A stretch of 13,779 nucleotides of DNA from Bdellovibrionales bacterium. GTDB lineage: Bacteria; Bdellovibrionota; Bdellovibrionia; Bdellovibrionales; JAMPXM01. This document shows positions 1 through 7,647 of the stretch, in pieces. The notes under the pieces were generated by a model. It worked only from the letters and a program-made list of their open reading frames with translations. It was not told where the DNA came from and searched no databases. The translations under genes were made by a program, and so were the position numbers. The DNA is taken from the NCBI GenBank assembly GCA_005793615.1, contig SXRI01000465.1, positions 1-13,779 on the forward strand, written 5' to 3'. The stretch's first letter is position 1, and every line of letters starts with the position of its first letter.

Positions 1-57
1 GGTCCAAATGCTGAACACAATAGCTACCGCAAAGATAATGATGCCTATTCGTTTCAT
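1..57 (-). CDS. 5' end of an exported or membrane protein (partial)
   Basis: Reading leftward from an ATG at 57, the minus strand gives 19 codons before the window ends: MKRIGIIIFAVAIVFSIWT. A Lys-Arg start followed by a hydrophobic run is typical of a signal peptide or first membrane segment. A purine-rich GAGGGGG lies about 6 bases upstream of the ATG (around 64-70, minus strand) and is a good ribosome binding site, which supports a real start. No lipobox cysteine is visible in the part present. The gene is divergent from nuoB, so the 204 bases between them must hold both promoters. Function cannot be judged from this fragment. Confidence 0.6.
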   Translation of the reverse strand, partial: MKRIGIIIFAVAIVFSIWT

Positions 58-151
58 GAATTCCCCCTCGTTATGATTTTCTTCCGAAAGAGTCCAGTTA
101 CGGATTCCCTCGGCCCCTTGGGGGAAAAGTCTAGGCAGCTTGAAGTCATGG

Positions 152-180
152 TTGCAAGCGGAAAAGGGCATAAATATATG
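152..180 (+). promoter_or_regulatory. Candidate promoter of the nuo operon
   Basis: TTGCAA (152-157) and TATATG (175-180) are separated by 17 bases, and each matches 4 of 6 positions of the sigma-70 -35 and -10 consensus. They lie in the only non-coding stretch upstream of nuoB and would give a leader of roughly 75 bases. This is a pattern match by eye; the neighbouring AT-rich TAAATAT offers alternative -10 placements. Confidence 0.3.
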
Positions 181-261
181 GAGGTCTTAAAGTGACAAGA
201 CCAAAGGCCCATGTTACGAGACTTTGAAGACAAAATTTAAATCTCTGTTAAAGGATTCGAC

Positions 262-852
262 ATGGCGAGTGCTCCTTTGGCGCAGCAAGCAAACCCATCA
301 TCTCTTCCGCAGACCGCGGAGGATGTGAGATCTAAGCAACTTGAGGACGCATCGCGCTCATTTGCATTCACCAGTCGCCTTGACGCGTTGGTCGCGTGGG
401 GCCGAAAAAACTCTCTTTGGCCGATGCCCTATGGAACGGCTTGCTGTGGTATCGAACTGATGTCGGTCGTGGGGCCGAAGTATGATTTGGCGCGCTTTGG
501 TGCGGAGGTCGTACGGTTTTCACCACGCCAAGCGGATCTGCTGGTTGTTGCCGGTACAATTACCGAAAAAATGGCGCCAGTCCTGGTTCACATTTATGAG
601 CAGATGCTCGAACCCAAATATGTTCTGTCGATGGGGGCCTGTGCGAGCTCAGGCGGTTTCTACCGTGCCTATCATGTTCTTCAAGGCATCGAGCAGGTGA
701 TTCCGGTTGATGTCTTCGTTCCCGGTTGCCCACCGACGCCCGAAGCGGTGCTGGATGGGGTCATGAGTCTGCAGAAGATGATTGCCGATGGCCATCCGCG
801 ACCTTGGACCAAACAGTGGCAGCGCCCCACATGGATCAAACCAATCTTCTAA
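262..852 (+). CDS. nuoB: NADH-quinone oxidoreductase subunit B (NuoB)
   Basis: NuoB carries the last iron-sulfur cluster of complex I, the [4Fe-4S] cluster N2, which passes electrons to quinone at the junction of the peripheral and membrane arms. The 196-residue protein has the usual family length. All four N2 ligands are visible: the tandem Cys61-Cys62 in YGTACCGIELM, Cys127 in GACASSGG and Cys156 in PGCPPTPEAV. The first 40 or so residues are a polar, variable extension. AAGGA at 251-255, six bases before the ATG, supports this start. It is the first gene of the operon and is followed after 46 bases by nuoCD. nuoA, which normally precedes nuoB, is not here: upstream lies only non-coding sequence and a divergent gene. 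Confidence 0.97.
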   Translation: MASAPLAQQANPSSLPQTAEDVRSKQLEDASRSFAFTSRLDALVAWGRKNSLWPMPYGTACCGIELMSVVGPKYDLARFGAEVVRFSPRQADLLVVAGTITEKMAPVLVHIYEQMLEPKYVLSMGACASSGGFYRAYHVLQGIEQVIPVDVFVPGCPPTPEAVLDGVMSLQKMIADGHPRPWTKQWQRPTWIKPIF

Positions 853-898
853 TTGATGTTCGATATTGGCATTCGATTGAATTGACGAGGAACTAGTA

Positions 899-2611
899 AT
901 GGCTCAGCTTGAAACCCTCAAATCTGAATTGGCACCGTTGGCGGATCGTTCCCTTTTCGGTGACCGTTTTGCCGCTTTCAAATTTTTCACGACTCCCGTG
1001 GGTGACGATGTTCTTGATCTTCCCAAAGATGACATCGTACCGGTCCTGAGGTTTTTGCGCGAAACCGGCAAGTTTGATTTTCTGATGGATTTGACCGCCG
1101 TCGATTACCTCACTTTGATGGCGGGGCGGCAGAAGCGCTTCTCGGTTATTTATCACCTGTACAGTTCACGTACGCAGAATCGTCTGCGCCTCAGCGCTGC
1201 TGTCGGCGAGGGCGAGGCGATTGAGAGTGTCGTCGGTGTTTGGCCGAGCGCTAATTGGTTCGAGCGTGAAGTTTACGATATGTACGGCATTCGTTTTCAA
1301 GGGCATCCTAATCTGACGCGGATTTTGACTCACCATGAGTTTGTGGGGCATCCGCTGCGCAAGGATTACGATGCTGACAAACAACAACACTGCTCGAGTG
1401 CGCTGCCGCTTTTTTTCGATCCCGATCCGAATTATTCTTCTAACGGCAAGTTCCTGGTGCCGCTCAATATCGGGCCTTCGCATCCGGCCACGCACGGGAC
1501 TTTGCGAGTCATGGTTGAACTCGAAGGTGAGACCGTGGTTCGAGCCAATGTCGAGCTCGGGTTCTTGCACCGTTGCTTCGAAAAAATGTGTGAAACTCAT
1601 CCCTACAATCAGGTGATTCCATATACCGATCGCTTGAATTACTGTTCGGCGCCGATGAACAACGTCGGCTATTGTAAAGCGGTCGAGCGCTTGTTGGGAG
1701 TGGAGATTCCGCCTAAGGCACAGGCAATGCGTGTGATTCTGTGCGAGCTTTCGCGCATCATCGATCACATTGTCTGTATCGGCGCCAACGCGGTTGACCT
1801 CGGCGCGCTGACGACATTCTTTCATTTGTTCACTTACCGCGAAATGGTTTACTCGCTCTTTGAAAAACTCTGCGGTGCCCGTCTGACGGTATCGATGACC
1901 CGCGTAGGCGGTATGGCGCAGGATGCTCCCGAGGGTTGGTATCGTGACGTACTCGACACCTGTGCCAAGATCAGTGTTGGTGTCGATGAGCTTGAACGCT
2001 TGCTTTCCGGAAACAAGATTTGGATCCAGCGTACTCAGGGTGTGGGCGCGATTTCGGCCGAAGATGCGATCAAATGGGGTTACACAGGTCCGTGCTTACG
2101 CGCGGCCGGCGTGAATCTCGATCATCGCAAGGCGAATCCCTACTATATGTATGATCAGCTCGACTTTGATGTGCCGGTCGGTTCGTCAGGTGATGTTTAT
2201 GATCGTTATCTCGTGCGCGTCGCGGAGATGCGTAAGTCTCTGAAGATCATCAATCAGGTGTGTAAGAATATTCCGTCGGGTGATTACACGATTCGCGACA
2301 AGGCGATCGTACTGCCTGAGAAGAAAGATGTTTACGGTAATATCGAAGGCCTGATGAACCACTTCATGCTGGTGATCAAAGGCTTACGTCCGCCCGTAGG
2401 CGAGATTTATGATTTTACCGAGGCTGCTAACGGTGAACTTGGCTTTTATTTGGTGAGCGACGGTTCGGGGCGCCCGTATCGCCTGCGAGTGCGTCCGCCT
2501 TGTTTCGCGATTTATCAATCATTTGCGCCATCGATCACCGGCGGCCTTGTGGCCGACGTTGTATCTGTTCTCGGTTCAATGAATCTGATTGCCGGCGAAT
2601 TGGACCGCTAG
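899..2611 (+). CDS. nuoCD: Fused NADH-quinone oxidoreductase subunit C/D (NuoCD)
   Basis: This single 570-residue frame joins NuoC (about residues 1-165) to NuoD (about 185-570). NuoC (30 kDa type) is recognised by EREVYDMYGIRFQGHPNLTR (122-141) and the following HPLRKDY. NuoD (49 kDa type) is recognised by GPSHPATHG (192-200), the loop lining the quinone pocket, by DRLNY (244-248), whose tyrosine corresponds to the quinone-contacting one in well-studied enzymes, and by the family-typical C-terminal end GELDR. A linker of about 20 residues rich in Asp, Pro and Ser separates them. No stop or frameshift interrupts the junction, so the fusion is genuine in this sequence. GAGGAA at 887-892 serves the ATG at 899. 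In the complex, NuoD forms the quinone cavity with NuoB, and NuoC braces the arm. nuoE follows after 17 bases. Confidence 0.96.
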   Translation: MAQLETLKSELAPLADRSLFGDRFAAFKFFTTPVGDDVLDLPKDDIVPVLRFLRETGKFDFLMDLTAVDYLTLMAGRQKRFSVIYHLYSSRTQNRLRLSAAVGEGEAIESVVGVWPSANWFEREVYDMYGIRFQGHPNLTRILTHHEFVGHPLRKDYDADKQQHCSSALPLFFDPDPNYSSNGKFLVPLNIGPSHPATHGTLRVMVELEGETVVRANVELGFLHRCFEKMCETHPYNQVIPYTDRLNYCSAPMNNVGYCKAVERLLGVEIPPKAQAMRVILCELSRIIDHIVCIGANAVDLGALTTFFHLFTYREMVYSLFEKLCGARLTVSMTRVGGMAQDAPEGWYRDVLDTCAKISVGVDELERLLSGNKIWIQRTQGVGAISAEDAIKWGYTGPCLRAAGVNLDHRKANPYYMYDQLDFDVPVGSSGDVYDRYLVRVAEMRKSLKIINQVCKNIPSGDYTIRDKAIVLPEKKDVYGNIEGLMNHFMLVIKGLRPPVGEIYDFTEAANGELGFYLVSDGSGRPYRLRVRPPCFAIYQSFAPSITGGLVADVVSVLGSMNLIAGELDR

Positions 2612-2628
2612 AGAAAGGTTAGAGAGAG

Positions 2629-3150
2629 ATGTTTAAGTTGTCCGCAGAAGGTTTGAATTACGTGCAGTCCGAGTTGACTCGCTATGAGACAAAACAGTCG
2701 GCGATCATTCGTTGTTTGTATCGCGCGCAGGACGAAAACGGCGGCTGGGTGAGCAACGATGTGATCAATGCGTTGAGTGAAGCCATGGCTATTCCGGCGC
2801 CGCAAATCGAAGAAGTCGCGACCTTCTATACGATGTTCAATCGTAAGCCTGTCGGTAAATATCACATCCAGGTCTGTTGCACGCTCACCTGTGGAATGAT
2901 GGGCGGCCGCGAGCTCCTCGCGCTGATGATGAAAGAAGCGGGAGTCAAAGAAATGGGCGAGGTCTCCAAAGACGGCTTGTTCACCTTTAGCAAGGTGGAA
3001 TGTCTCGGATCTTGCGATACCGCGCCGATGTTACAGATCAACCGTGAACCCTACACCGAGAATCTCACCTTCGAAAAAGGCCTCAAGCTCGTGCAAGACC
3101 TGCGTACGAAGGGTGGCAAACTCGAAAGTCAGATCTCGAAGGAGCTGTGA
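2629..3150 (+). CDS. nuoE: NADH-quinone oxidoreductase subunit E (NuoE)
   Basis: NuoE is the 24 kDa thioredoxin-fold subunit that holds the [2Fe-2S] cluster N1a beside the flavin of NuoF. The 173-residue length is normal. The four ligands are Cys83 and Cys88 (CCTLTC, spacing Cx4C) and Cys125 and Cys129 (CLGSC, spacing Cx3C). Upstream of them, IEEVATFYTMFNRKPVGKY (60-78) is the characteristic helix and strand. The extra Cys84 next to the first ligand is not a standard ligand. AAAGG at 2614-2618 and a purine run just before the ATG could both assist initiation. The stop codon lies four bases before the ATG of nuoF, so the two are probably translationally linked; NuoE, NuoF and NuoG form the NADH dehydrogenase module. 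Confidence 0.96.
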   Translation: MFKLSAEGLNYVQSELTRYETKQSAIIRCLYRAQDENGGWVSNDVINALSEAMAIPAPQIEEVATFYTMFNRKPVGKYHIQVCCTLTCGMMGGRELLALMMKEAGVKEMGEVSKDGLFTFSKVECLGSCDTAPMLQINREPYTENLTFEKGLKLVQDLRTKGGKLESQISKEL

Positions 3151-3154
3151 TCTC

Positions 3155-4456
3155 ATGGCCGAAGTAAAATACCTCTCAGAACATTACGACAAAAAAGAGT
3201 ACCGCAGCCTCGAGGGTTACAAGAAGCACGGCGGTTACGAGCAACTTCCCAAAGCTTTAAAGATGGAAGCGGCGAAAATTATCGACGAAGTCAAAGCAGC
3301 AGGGCTCCGTGGTCGCGGCGGCGCGGGCTTTCCGTGCGGCATGAAATGGGGTTTTCTCCCGAATAACGGCGAGCCTCGCTATCTTCTTTGCAACGCTGAC
3401 GAATCAGAGCCCGGTACCTTTAAAGACCGAGTGATGATGGAGCGTGCTCCTCATCAGTTGATCGAAGGGATGCTGATCGCGGCCTTCGCTGTTAAATCGC
3501 ACAAGGCCTACATCTATATCCGTGGCGAGTACACCGGACCGGCGATGATCTTGAAGCAGGCTTTGGCTGAAGCGAAAGCGGCTGGCTATATCGGCAAAAA
3601 TATTCTCGGCTCGGGGTTTGATTGCGACATTGACCTCTTCATCGGCGCTGGTGCCTATATCTGCGGTGAAGAGACCGGTTTGATTTCCTCACTCGAGGGC
3701 TACAAGGGACAGCCGAAACTTAAGCCGCCCTTTCCGGCGGTTCAAGGTTATCTCCGTAAACCCACGATCGTGAACAACGTCGAAACCCTGGCGTCGGTGG
3801 TGAATATCATTCGCGACGGCGCCCAGGCGTATCGCAAGTATGGCACTGAGAAGTCGCCGGGTACAAAACTGTTCTCGATCAGCGGCAACGTCAATAAGCC
3901 GGGTACTTATGAAGTTCCGCTTGGCTACAAATTGATGGATTTGATCAATAATGAGTGCGGTGGCATGAAACCGGGACGTAGCCTTAAGGCGGTGATCCCG
4001 GGTGGTTCGAGTGCGCCCGTTCTGACCGCCAAAGAATGTGAAAATGCCTCCATGGATTACGAGTGCATCGCCAGCCTCGGCTCGATGCTCGGTTCCGGTG
4101 CCGTCATCGTTATTGATGATTCAAACTGCATGGTCGATGTCCTGAGTACTATCTCGCACTTCTATCATCACGAGTCTTGCGGCCAGTGCACTCCTTGTCG
4201 TGAAGGTACGGGTTGGGTGGAGAAAATCATTCATTCAATCGTCCACGGGCACGGCAAAGCGGGGGATGTCGATTTGTTGATCAAGGTCGCCGACAATATG
4301 AAGGGTCGAACGATTTGCGCTCTTGCCGATGCGGCGGCGTTGCCAGTGACCAGCTTCGTAACAAAGTTCCGCGGCGAGTTTGAGTATTTTGTCGCCAACA
4401 GGAAATCAATGGTTAAGCCCAATGGCGCTAATCTTGGAGACGCGCATGTCCACTAA
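3155..4456 (+). CDS. nuoF: NADH-quinone oxidoreductase subunit F (NuoF), NADH- and FMN-binding
   Basis: NuoF oxidises NADH through bound FMN and holds the [4Fe-4S] cluster N3. With the ATG at 3155 the protein is 433 residues, the usual length. GLRGRGGAGFPCGMKW (50-65) is the glycine-rich NADH/FMN loop, CNADESEPGTFKDR (79-92) the flavin site, and GAGAYICGEETGLISSLEG (164-182) the conserved core. N3 ligands are Cys342, Cys345, Cys348 (SCGQCTPC) and Cys388. The frame is open upstream to 3044, but that stretch overlaps the end of nuoE out of frame and lacks family similarity. GGAG at 3141-3144 precedes the ATG at 3155, and MAEVKYLSEH is a plausible N-terminus. The last 11 bases overlap nuoG. Confidence 0.96.
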   Translation: MAEVKYLSEHYDKKEYRSLEGYKKHGGYEQLPKALKMEAAKIIDEVKAAGLRGRGGAGFPCGMKWGFLPNNGEPRYLLCNADESEPGTFKDRVMMERAPHQLIEGMLIAAFAVKSHKAYIYIRGEYTGPAMILKQALAEAKAAGYIGKNILGSGFDCDIDLFIGAGAYICGEETGLISSLEGYKGQPKLKPPFPAVQGYLRKPTIVNNVETLASVVNIIRDGAQAYRKYGTEKSPGTKLFSISGNVNKPGTYEVPLGYKLMDLINNECGGMKPGRSLKAVIPGGSSAPVLTAKECENASMDYECIASLGSMLGSGAVIVIDDSNCMVDVLSTISHFYHHESCGQCTPCREGTGWVEKIIHSIVHGHGKAGDVDLLIKVADNMKGRTICALADAAALPVTSFVTKFRGEFEYFVANRKSMVKPNGANLGDAHVH

Positions 4457-6038
4457 TACCATCCCTTGCACTATCAATGGCAAAGACGTCGAGGTTAAAG
4501 AAGGTTCAACCATCATCGAGGCGATGAAGGCCAACGGTGTCGAGATCGCTCATTACTGCTGGCATCCGGGACTGTCCGTCGCCGGTGTTTGCCGCATGTG
4601 CATGGTTGAAATCGAAGGTAACCCGCGTCTGCAAATCGCCTGCAACACCCAAGTTGTTAAGGGCATGAAGATCAACAATACCAGCGATAAGGTGAAAGAC
4701 GCCGTCAAGTGGACCCTCGATTTCCATTTGATCAATCACCCGCTCGATTGCCCGATTTGCGATCAAGCCGGTGAGTGCGGTTTGCAGGATCAGTACATGC
4801 ACTACGGCAAGTATGAGCCTGAAATGGCCGAGGCGAAGGTTAAGAAACATAAGGTAGTTGATCTTGGACCGCGGGTCGTTCTCGATAGTGAACGTTGCAT
4901 CCTCTGTTCGCGCTGCGTGCGCTTTACTGATGAAGTTTCAAAAACCAATGAGCTCGGTATTTTTAATCGCGGCGATCGCGCTGACATCAGCACCTTCCCC
5001 GGTAAACCGCTCGACAATAACTATTCCATGAACACCGTGGATATTTGCCCGGTGGGTGCCCTCACGTCTAAGGATTTTCGTTTTCGGCAGCGCGCTTGGT
5101 TGCTGAAGGAGCATCAGACAGTTTGCACCGGTTGTTCCACCGGCTGCTCCACAAAAGTGTTTTTCAATAAAGAGGGCTTGTTCCGGGTGAAGCCGGTTTA
5201 TAACGAGCAGGTCAACGGACATTGGATGTGCGACATCGGTCGCGACGTCTATAAGTTCGTAAACAAAGAGGCTCGCCTTTTTGATGCCAAGGTCTCTGGT
5301 AAGGGGACTGGCGCTGGTAATGGTCTTGGCGCTGAGTGGATTCTGCCGAAACGCGCGGCTCTGAAGGTGGGCGAAACTCTGCGTGCCAATAAAGGTAAAG
5401 GTGTTGCGCTCGTATTAACAGGGCAACACACCGTTGAAGAGTACGATGCGCTTCTCGGTTTCTTTAAGAATGATCTCGGCAGCGATCGTGTTTTCCATTG
5501 GGTTAACACGGTTGGTGGTGGCCCCGAGAGTCTCGAGGCGTTCGATGGTCTGCTTTTACGCGGCGATCGCAACCCCAATACCGCTGGCCTTAAAGAGAGC
5601 CTGCAGAAATTTGGTATAAAGACACAATGGAAAGAACTGCTCGAAGGCTTGGCGAGCGGAGCGATCACTACGGTGGTGGTCGCCGGTCCTGAGAATCAGA
5701 CGTTCTTTCCTGACTTCAAGGCCAAAGTGGTTGAACTTTCTAAGGCGCCAAGATTGATTTGGCTCACGGCCGGAAAGAACCTCGATCTTGATAATTTGAC
5801 GGGCGATGTGACCTTGATTCCGCTGAAAAGTTACCTTGAGAAGTCCGGTACTTTTGTGAATCATGCGGGGCTTCGTCAAAAAATCGCTAAGGGTCTGACG
5901 ATCGTTCCCAATGCGCTTTCACTGACTGAAGTGGCTGAACTTTTTGCGGGTCGCGAAATTGAGGCCGCCGAGAGCTGTTCCTCTATCGGTGTGGGTCGAG
6001 TTCAAAATGAAGCTACAACTGTGAGAGGTTCGTTATGA
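4446..6038 (+). CDS. nuoG: NADH-quinone oxidoreductase subunit G (NuoG), compact form
   Basis: NuoG carries much of the iron-sulfur wire of complex I. From the ATG at 4446 (GGAG at 4436-4439) the protein is 530 residues. N1b ligands are Cys38, Cys49, Cys52, Cys66. N5 ligands are His98, Cys102, Cys105, Cys111 (HPLDCPIC). N4 ligands are Cys151, Cys154, Cys157, Cys201. Then Cys227, Cys230, Cys234 and Cys262 match CxxCxxxCx27C, the pattern of the off-path cluster N7 found in some bacterial enzymes. The C-terminal molybdopterin-oxidoreductase-like part (about 225-490) is short and diverged: well-studied NuoG proteins run to roughly 700-900 residues. The end still has the family-like KSYLEKSGTFVNHAG (461-475), so the domain seems internally compacted rather than cut off. 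The first 11 bases overlap nuoF, and the last four (ATGA) overlap nuoI. Confidence 0.94.
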   Translation: MSTNTIPCTINGKDVEVKEGSTIIEAMKANGVEIAHYCWHPGLSVAGVCRMCMVEIEGNPRLQIACNTQVVKGMKINNTSDKVKDAVKWTLDFHLINHPLDCPICDQAGECGLQDQYMHYGKYEPEMAEAKVKKHKVVDLGPRVVLDSERCILCSRCVRFTDEVSKTNELGIFNRGDRADISTFPGKPLDNNYSMNTVDICPVGALTSKDFRFRQRAWLLKEHQTVCTGCSTGCSTKVFFNKEGLFRVKPVYNEQVNGHWMCDIGRDVYKFVNKEARLFDAKVSGKGTGAGNGLGAEWILPKRAALKVGETLRANKGKGVALVLTGQHTVEEYDALLGFFKNDLGSDRVFHWVNTVGGGPESLEAFDGLLLRGDRNPNTAGLKESLQKFGIKTQWKELLEGLASGAITTVVVAGPENQTFFPDFKAKVVELSKAPRLIWLTAGKNLDLDNLTGDVTLIPLKSYLEKSGTFVNHAGLRQKIAKGLTIVPNALSLTEVAELFAGREIEAAESCSSIGVGRVQNEATTVRGSL

Positions 6039-6571
6039 GTTTGGTTCAGCGTCCAAAACCGATTGCGAACTGGTTTTTGCCGGGAATTCTCTCTGGCATG
6101 GGCCTGACCTTTTCCAAACTTTTTTGGAATCTTGTCACCTATGTCGGTGGCAATCGCCGTATCCCCACGCTGAATTATCCTGAGGAAAAATATGAGTACT
6201 CGCCTCGCTTCAAGGGTAATCATGTTCTTACTGTCAAGAAAGACGGCTCGCTTCGGTGCACGGCATGTATGTTATGCGCGACCAATTGTCCTGCAGACTG
6301 CATAACGATAGTGGCCGCTGAACATAATGATCCCACAGTGGAAAAATACCCGATCTCTTATCAGATCGATGTTCTTCGCTGTGTCTTCTGCGGTTTTTGT
6401 GAGGAAGCCTGTCCCGTTGATGCGATTCGTATGGGCCCCGAATGGCAGACGCCCGGACTCAATGGTGCCTCCTTTAACTACGACATCATGCAGTTGGCTT
6501 ATCGCCCGCAGTTGAAGGGTGGAATAGCTTCTGTGGTGGATGAAAAAGAACGGCATGAGGCCGGGATTTAA
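6035..6571 (+). CDS. nuoI: NADH-quinone oxidoreductase subunit I (NuoI), 8Fe ferredoxin-type
   Basis: NuoI holds the two [4Fe-4S] clusters N6a and N6b that link NuoG to N2 in NuoB. The 178-residue protein has two textbook motifs: Cys75, Cys78, Cys81 and Cys85 (CTACMLCATNCP), and Cys116, Cys119, Cys122 and Cys126 (CVFCGFCEEACP). The N-terminal 40 residues form the amphipathic region that sits on the membrane arm. Translation starts inside the nuoG stop (ATGA at 6035-6038), with GAGAGG at 6023-6028 as ribosome binding site. In most operons nuoH sits between nuoG and nuoI; here the genes touch, so nuoH must lie elsewhere if the complex is standard. Confidence 0.96.
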   Translation: MSLVQRPKPIANWFLPGILSGMGLTFSKLFWNLVTYVGGNRRIPTLNYPEEKYEYSPRFKGNHVLTVKKDGSLRCTACMLCATNCPADCITIVAAEHNDPTVEKYPISYQIDVLRCVFCGFCEEACPVDAIRMGPEWQTPGLNGASFNYDIMQLAYRPQLKGGIASVVDEKERHEAGI

Positions 6572-6586
6572 TCTTACCCTGATGAG

Positions 6587-7600
6587 GTGACGGTGCGTAT
6601 TGATCTCCCGCTGAAAGAAACCTGGAGCGCCGTTTCCGAGCAGTATCGCGCCGTCTTGCCGAGTTTGAGCGCCACCACCCAGGTTCAGGTCTATGCGGGC
6701 TACCAACATGCCCTGCAAGAGGCGACTTCAGGTATTGCACGCCTTTTTTCACATAAGCGCTCGATTGCAACGGTCGAACCCACGGAACCCGCCGTGGCGA
6801 TGGTGGAAACTGCATTTGCAGCCGATGCCTACCACATTCGTCACTTACCTGTAGATACCGCTCGCGTCGAGGCAGCTGCCACCGAACCACTATTGCTTGA
6901 TGCCAGTGATTTGGCTTTTGTGGTGTTGACGGTCGACGATCCGGTGACAGGGCGCCTTTACGATCATTCGCGTCTGTTAAGCGAGATCAAGGATCAGCGC
7001 ATCTTTCGTATTCACTTGTCCCACGCGGCACATGGCTTCGGTCTGGGCGTGTGCCAACCGGCACCGTTTGAAGTCCGTATTTTGTCGCTGTCGCCTGAAC
7101 GTGCGTTATTGGTGGCCGGCGAACGCTTCAAGGTTTTGCCGACGCTGGCACCGCGACTTCCCTGGCATGCGCCAGTCGCCGTTTCTGATCGTCTGGCGGT
7201 TTTGCCAGATGATCGCTATCAGGCGCAAAGAAAGACAATCGTCGATTTTGAATCGGCTTTGCCGCAAGGGTTTCGTCCCTATTTCGCAAGCTCAGACCAA
7301 CAAAGATTGTTTGATCGCGCGGTCATTGTCGCGGATCATCTAGACGGCTTCGCGGTGATTGATGAGTTAGCGAGAGTTATGGCTCTCAAACTCCATGAAT
7401 TTCCGGGTGGCGATGACAAGCTTGAGACCACGAGTCCTTGTCGTTGGAATGAGCCTCGCATTACCGATTGGCTGCTCAAGCGTGGTGAATCCGAAGAGGT
7501 CGTGCGCGGATTATTCGTTGTTGACCCGTCGCTCATCTCTCCCGGATTGAGCGCGACTCTAAATTTGGCAGCGCAAAACCTACGCTCGCTTCAAGGTTAG
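6587..7600 (+). CDS. Unknown protein encoded at the end of the nuo operon
   Basis: I do not recognise this 337-residue protein. It follows nuoI by 15 bases on the same strand and is very likely co-transcribed. No ATG is available near the 5' end: the frame opens with GTG at 6587, and a second in-frame GTG at 6593 is preceded at close range by GAGGTGA (6584-6590), so the exact start is uncertain. There is no signal peptide or membrane segment. Residues 58-170 have a faint look of the large domain of fold-type I PLP enzymes (a VEPTEPAV segment, then FVVLTVDDPVTGRLYD, then LSHAAHGFG), but the lysine that would bind PLP is not where I would expect it. That resemblance is a by-eye inference and may be wrong. 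It is not one of the known NuoA-N subunits. Confidence 0.75.
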   Translation: MTVRIDLPLKETWSAVSEQYRAVLPSLSATTQVQVYAGYQHALQEATSGIARLFSHKRSIATVEPTEPAVAMVETAFAADAYHIRHLPVDTARVEAAATEPLLLDASDLAFVVLTVDDPVTGRLYDHSRLLSEIKDQRIFRIHLSHAAHGFGLGVCQPAPFEVRILSLSPERALLVAGERFKVLPTLAPRLPWHAPVAVSDRLAVLPDDRYQAQRKTIVDFESALPQGFRPYFASSDQQRLFDRAVIVADHLDGFAVIDELARVMALKLHEFPGGDDKLETTSPCRWNEPRITDWLLKRGESEEVVRGLFVVDPSLISPGLSATLNLAAQNLRSLQG

Positions 7601-7604
7601 GGAT

Positions 7605-7629
7605 GAGAACCGGCGGCACGCGAGTTCTC
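7605..7629 (+). terminator. Weak hairpin after the nuo operon
   Basis: GAGAAC (7605-7610) and GTTCTC (7624-7629) can pair as a six-base stem around a 13-base GC-rich loop, five bases after the last stop codon of the operon. No T-run follows, only CTTCTCGCTCG, so it is not a convincing intrinsic terminator. It is listed because it is the only inverted repeat seen at the operon end. Confidence 0.2.
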
Positions 7630-7647
7630 CTTCTCGCTCGCCAGGCC

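Noticed and set aside
1166..1825. 219-codon minus-strand ORF inside nuoCD
   Set aside because: It is entirely antisense to strongly conserved NuoC and NuoD motifs, so it is a shadow.
3044..3154. Upstream extension of nuoF to an ATG at 3044
   Set aside because: It overlaps the end of nuoE out of frame, reads as a basic, Ser-rich stretch unlike NuoF, and the ATG at 3155 has GGAG upstream and gives the normal length.
4380..4445. Upstream extension of nuoG to an ATG at 4380
   Set aside because: The extension overlaps the conserved end of nuoF and has no ferredoxin similarity; ATG 4446 with GGAGA just upstream begins the 2Fe-2S domain as expected.
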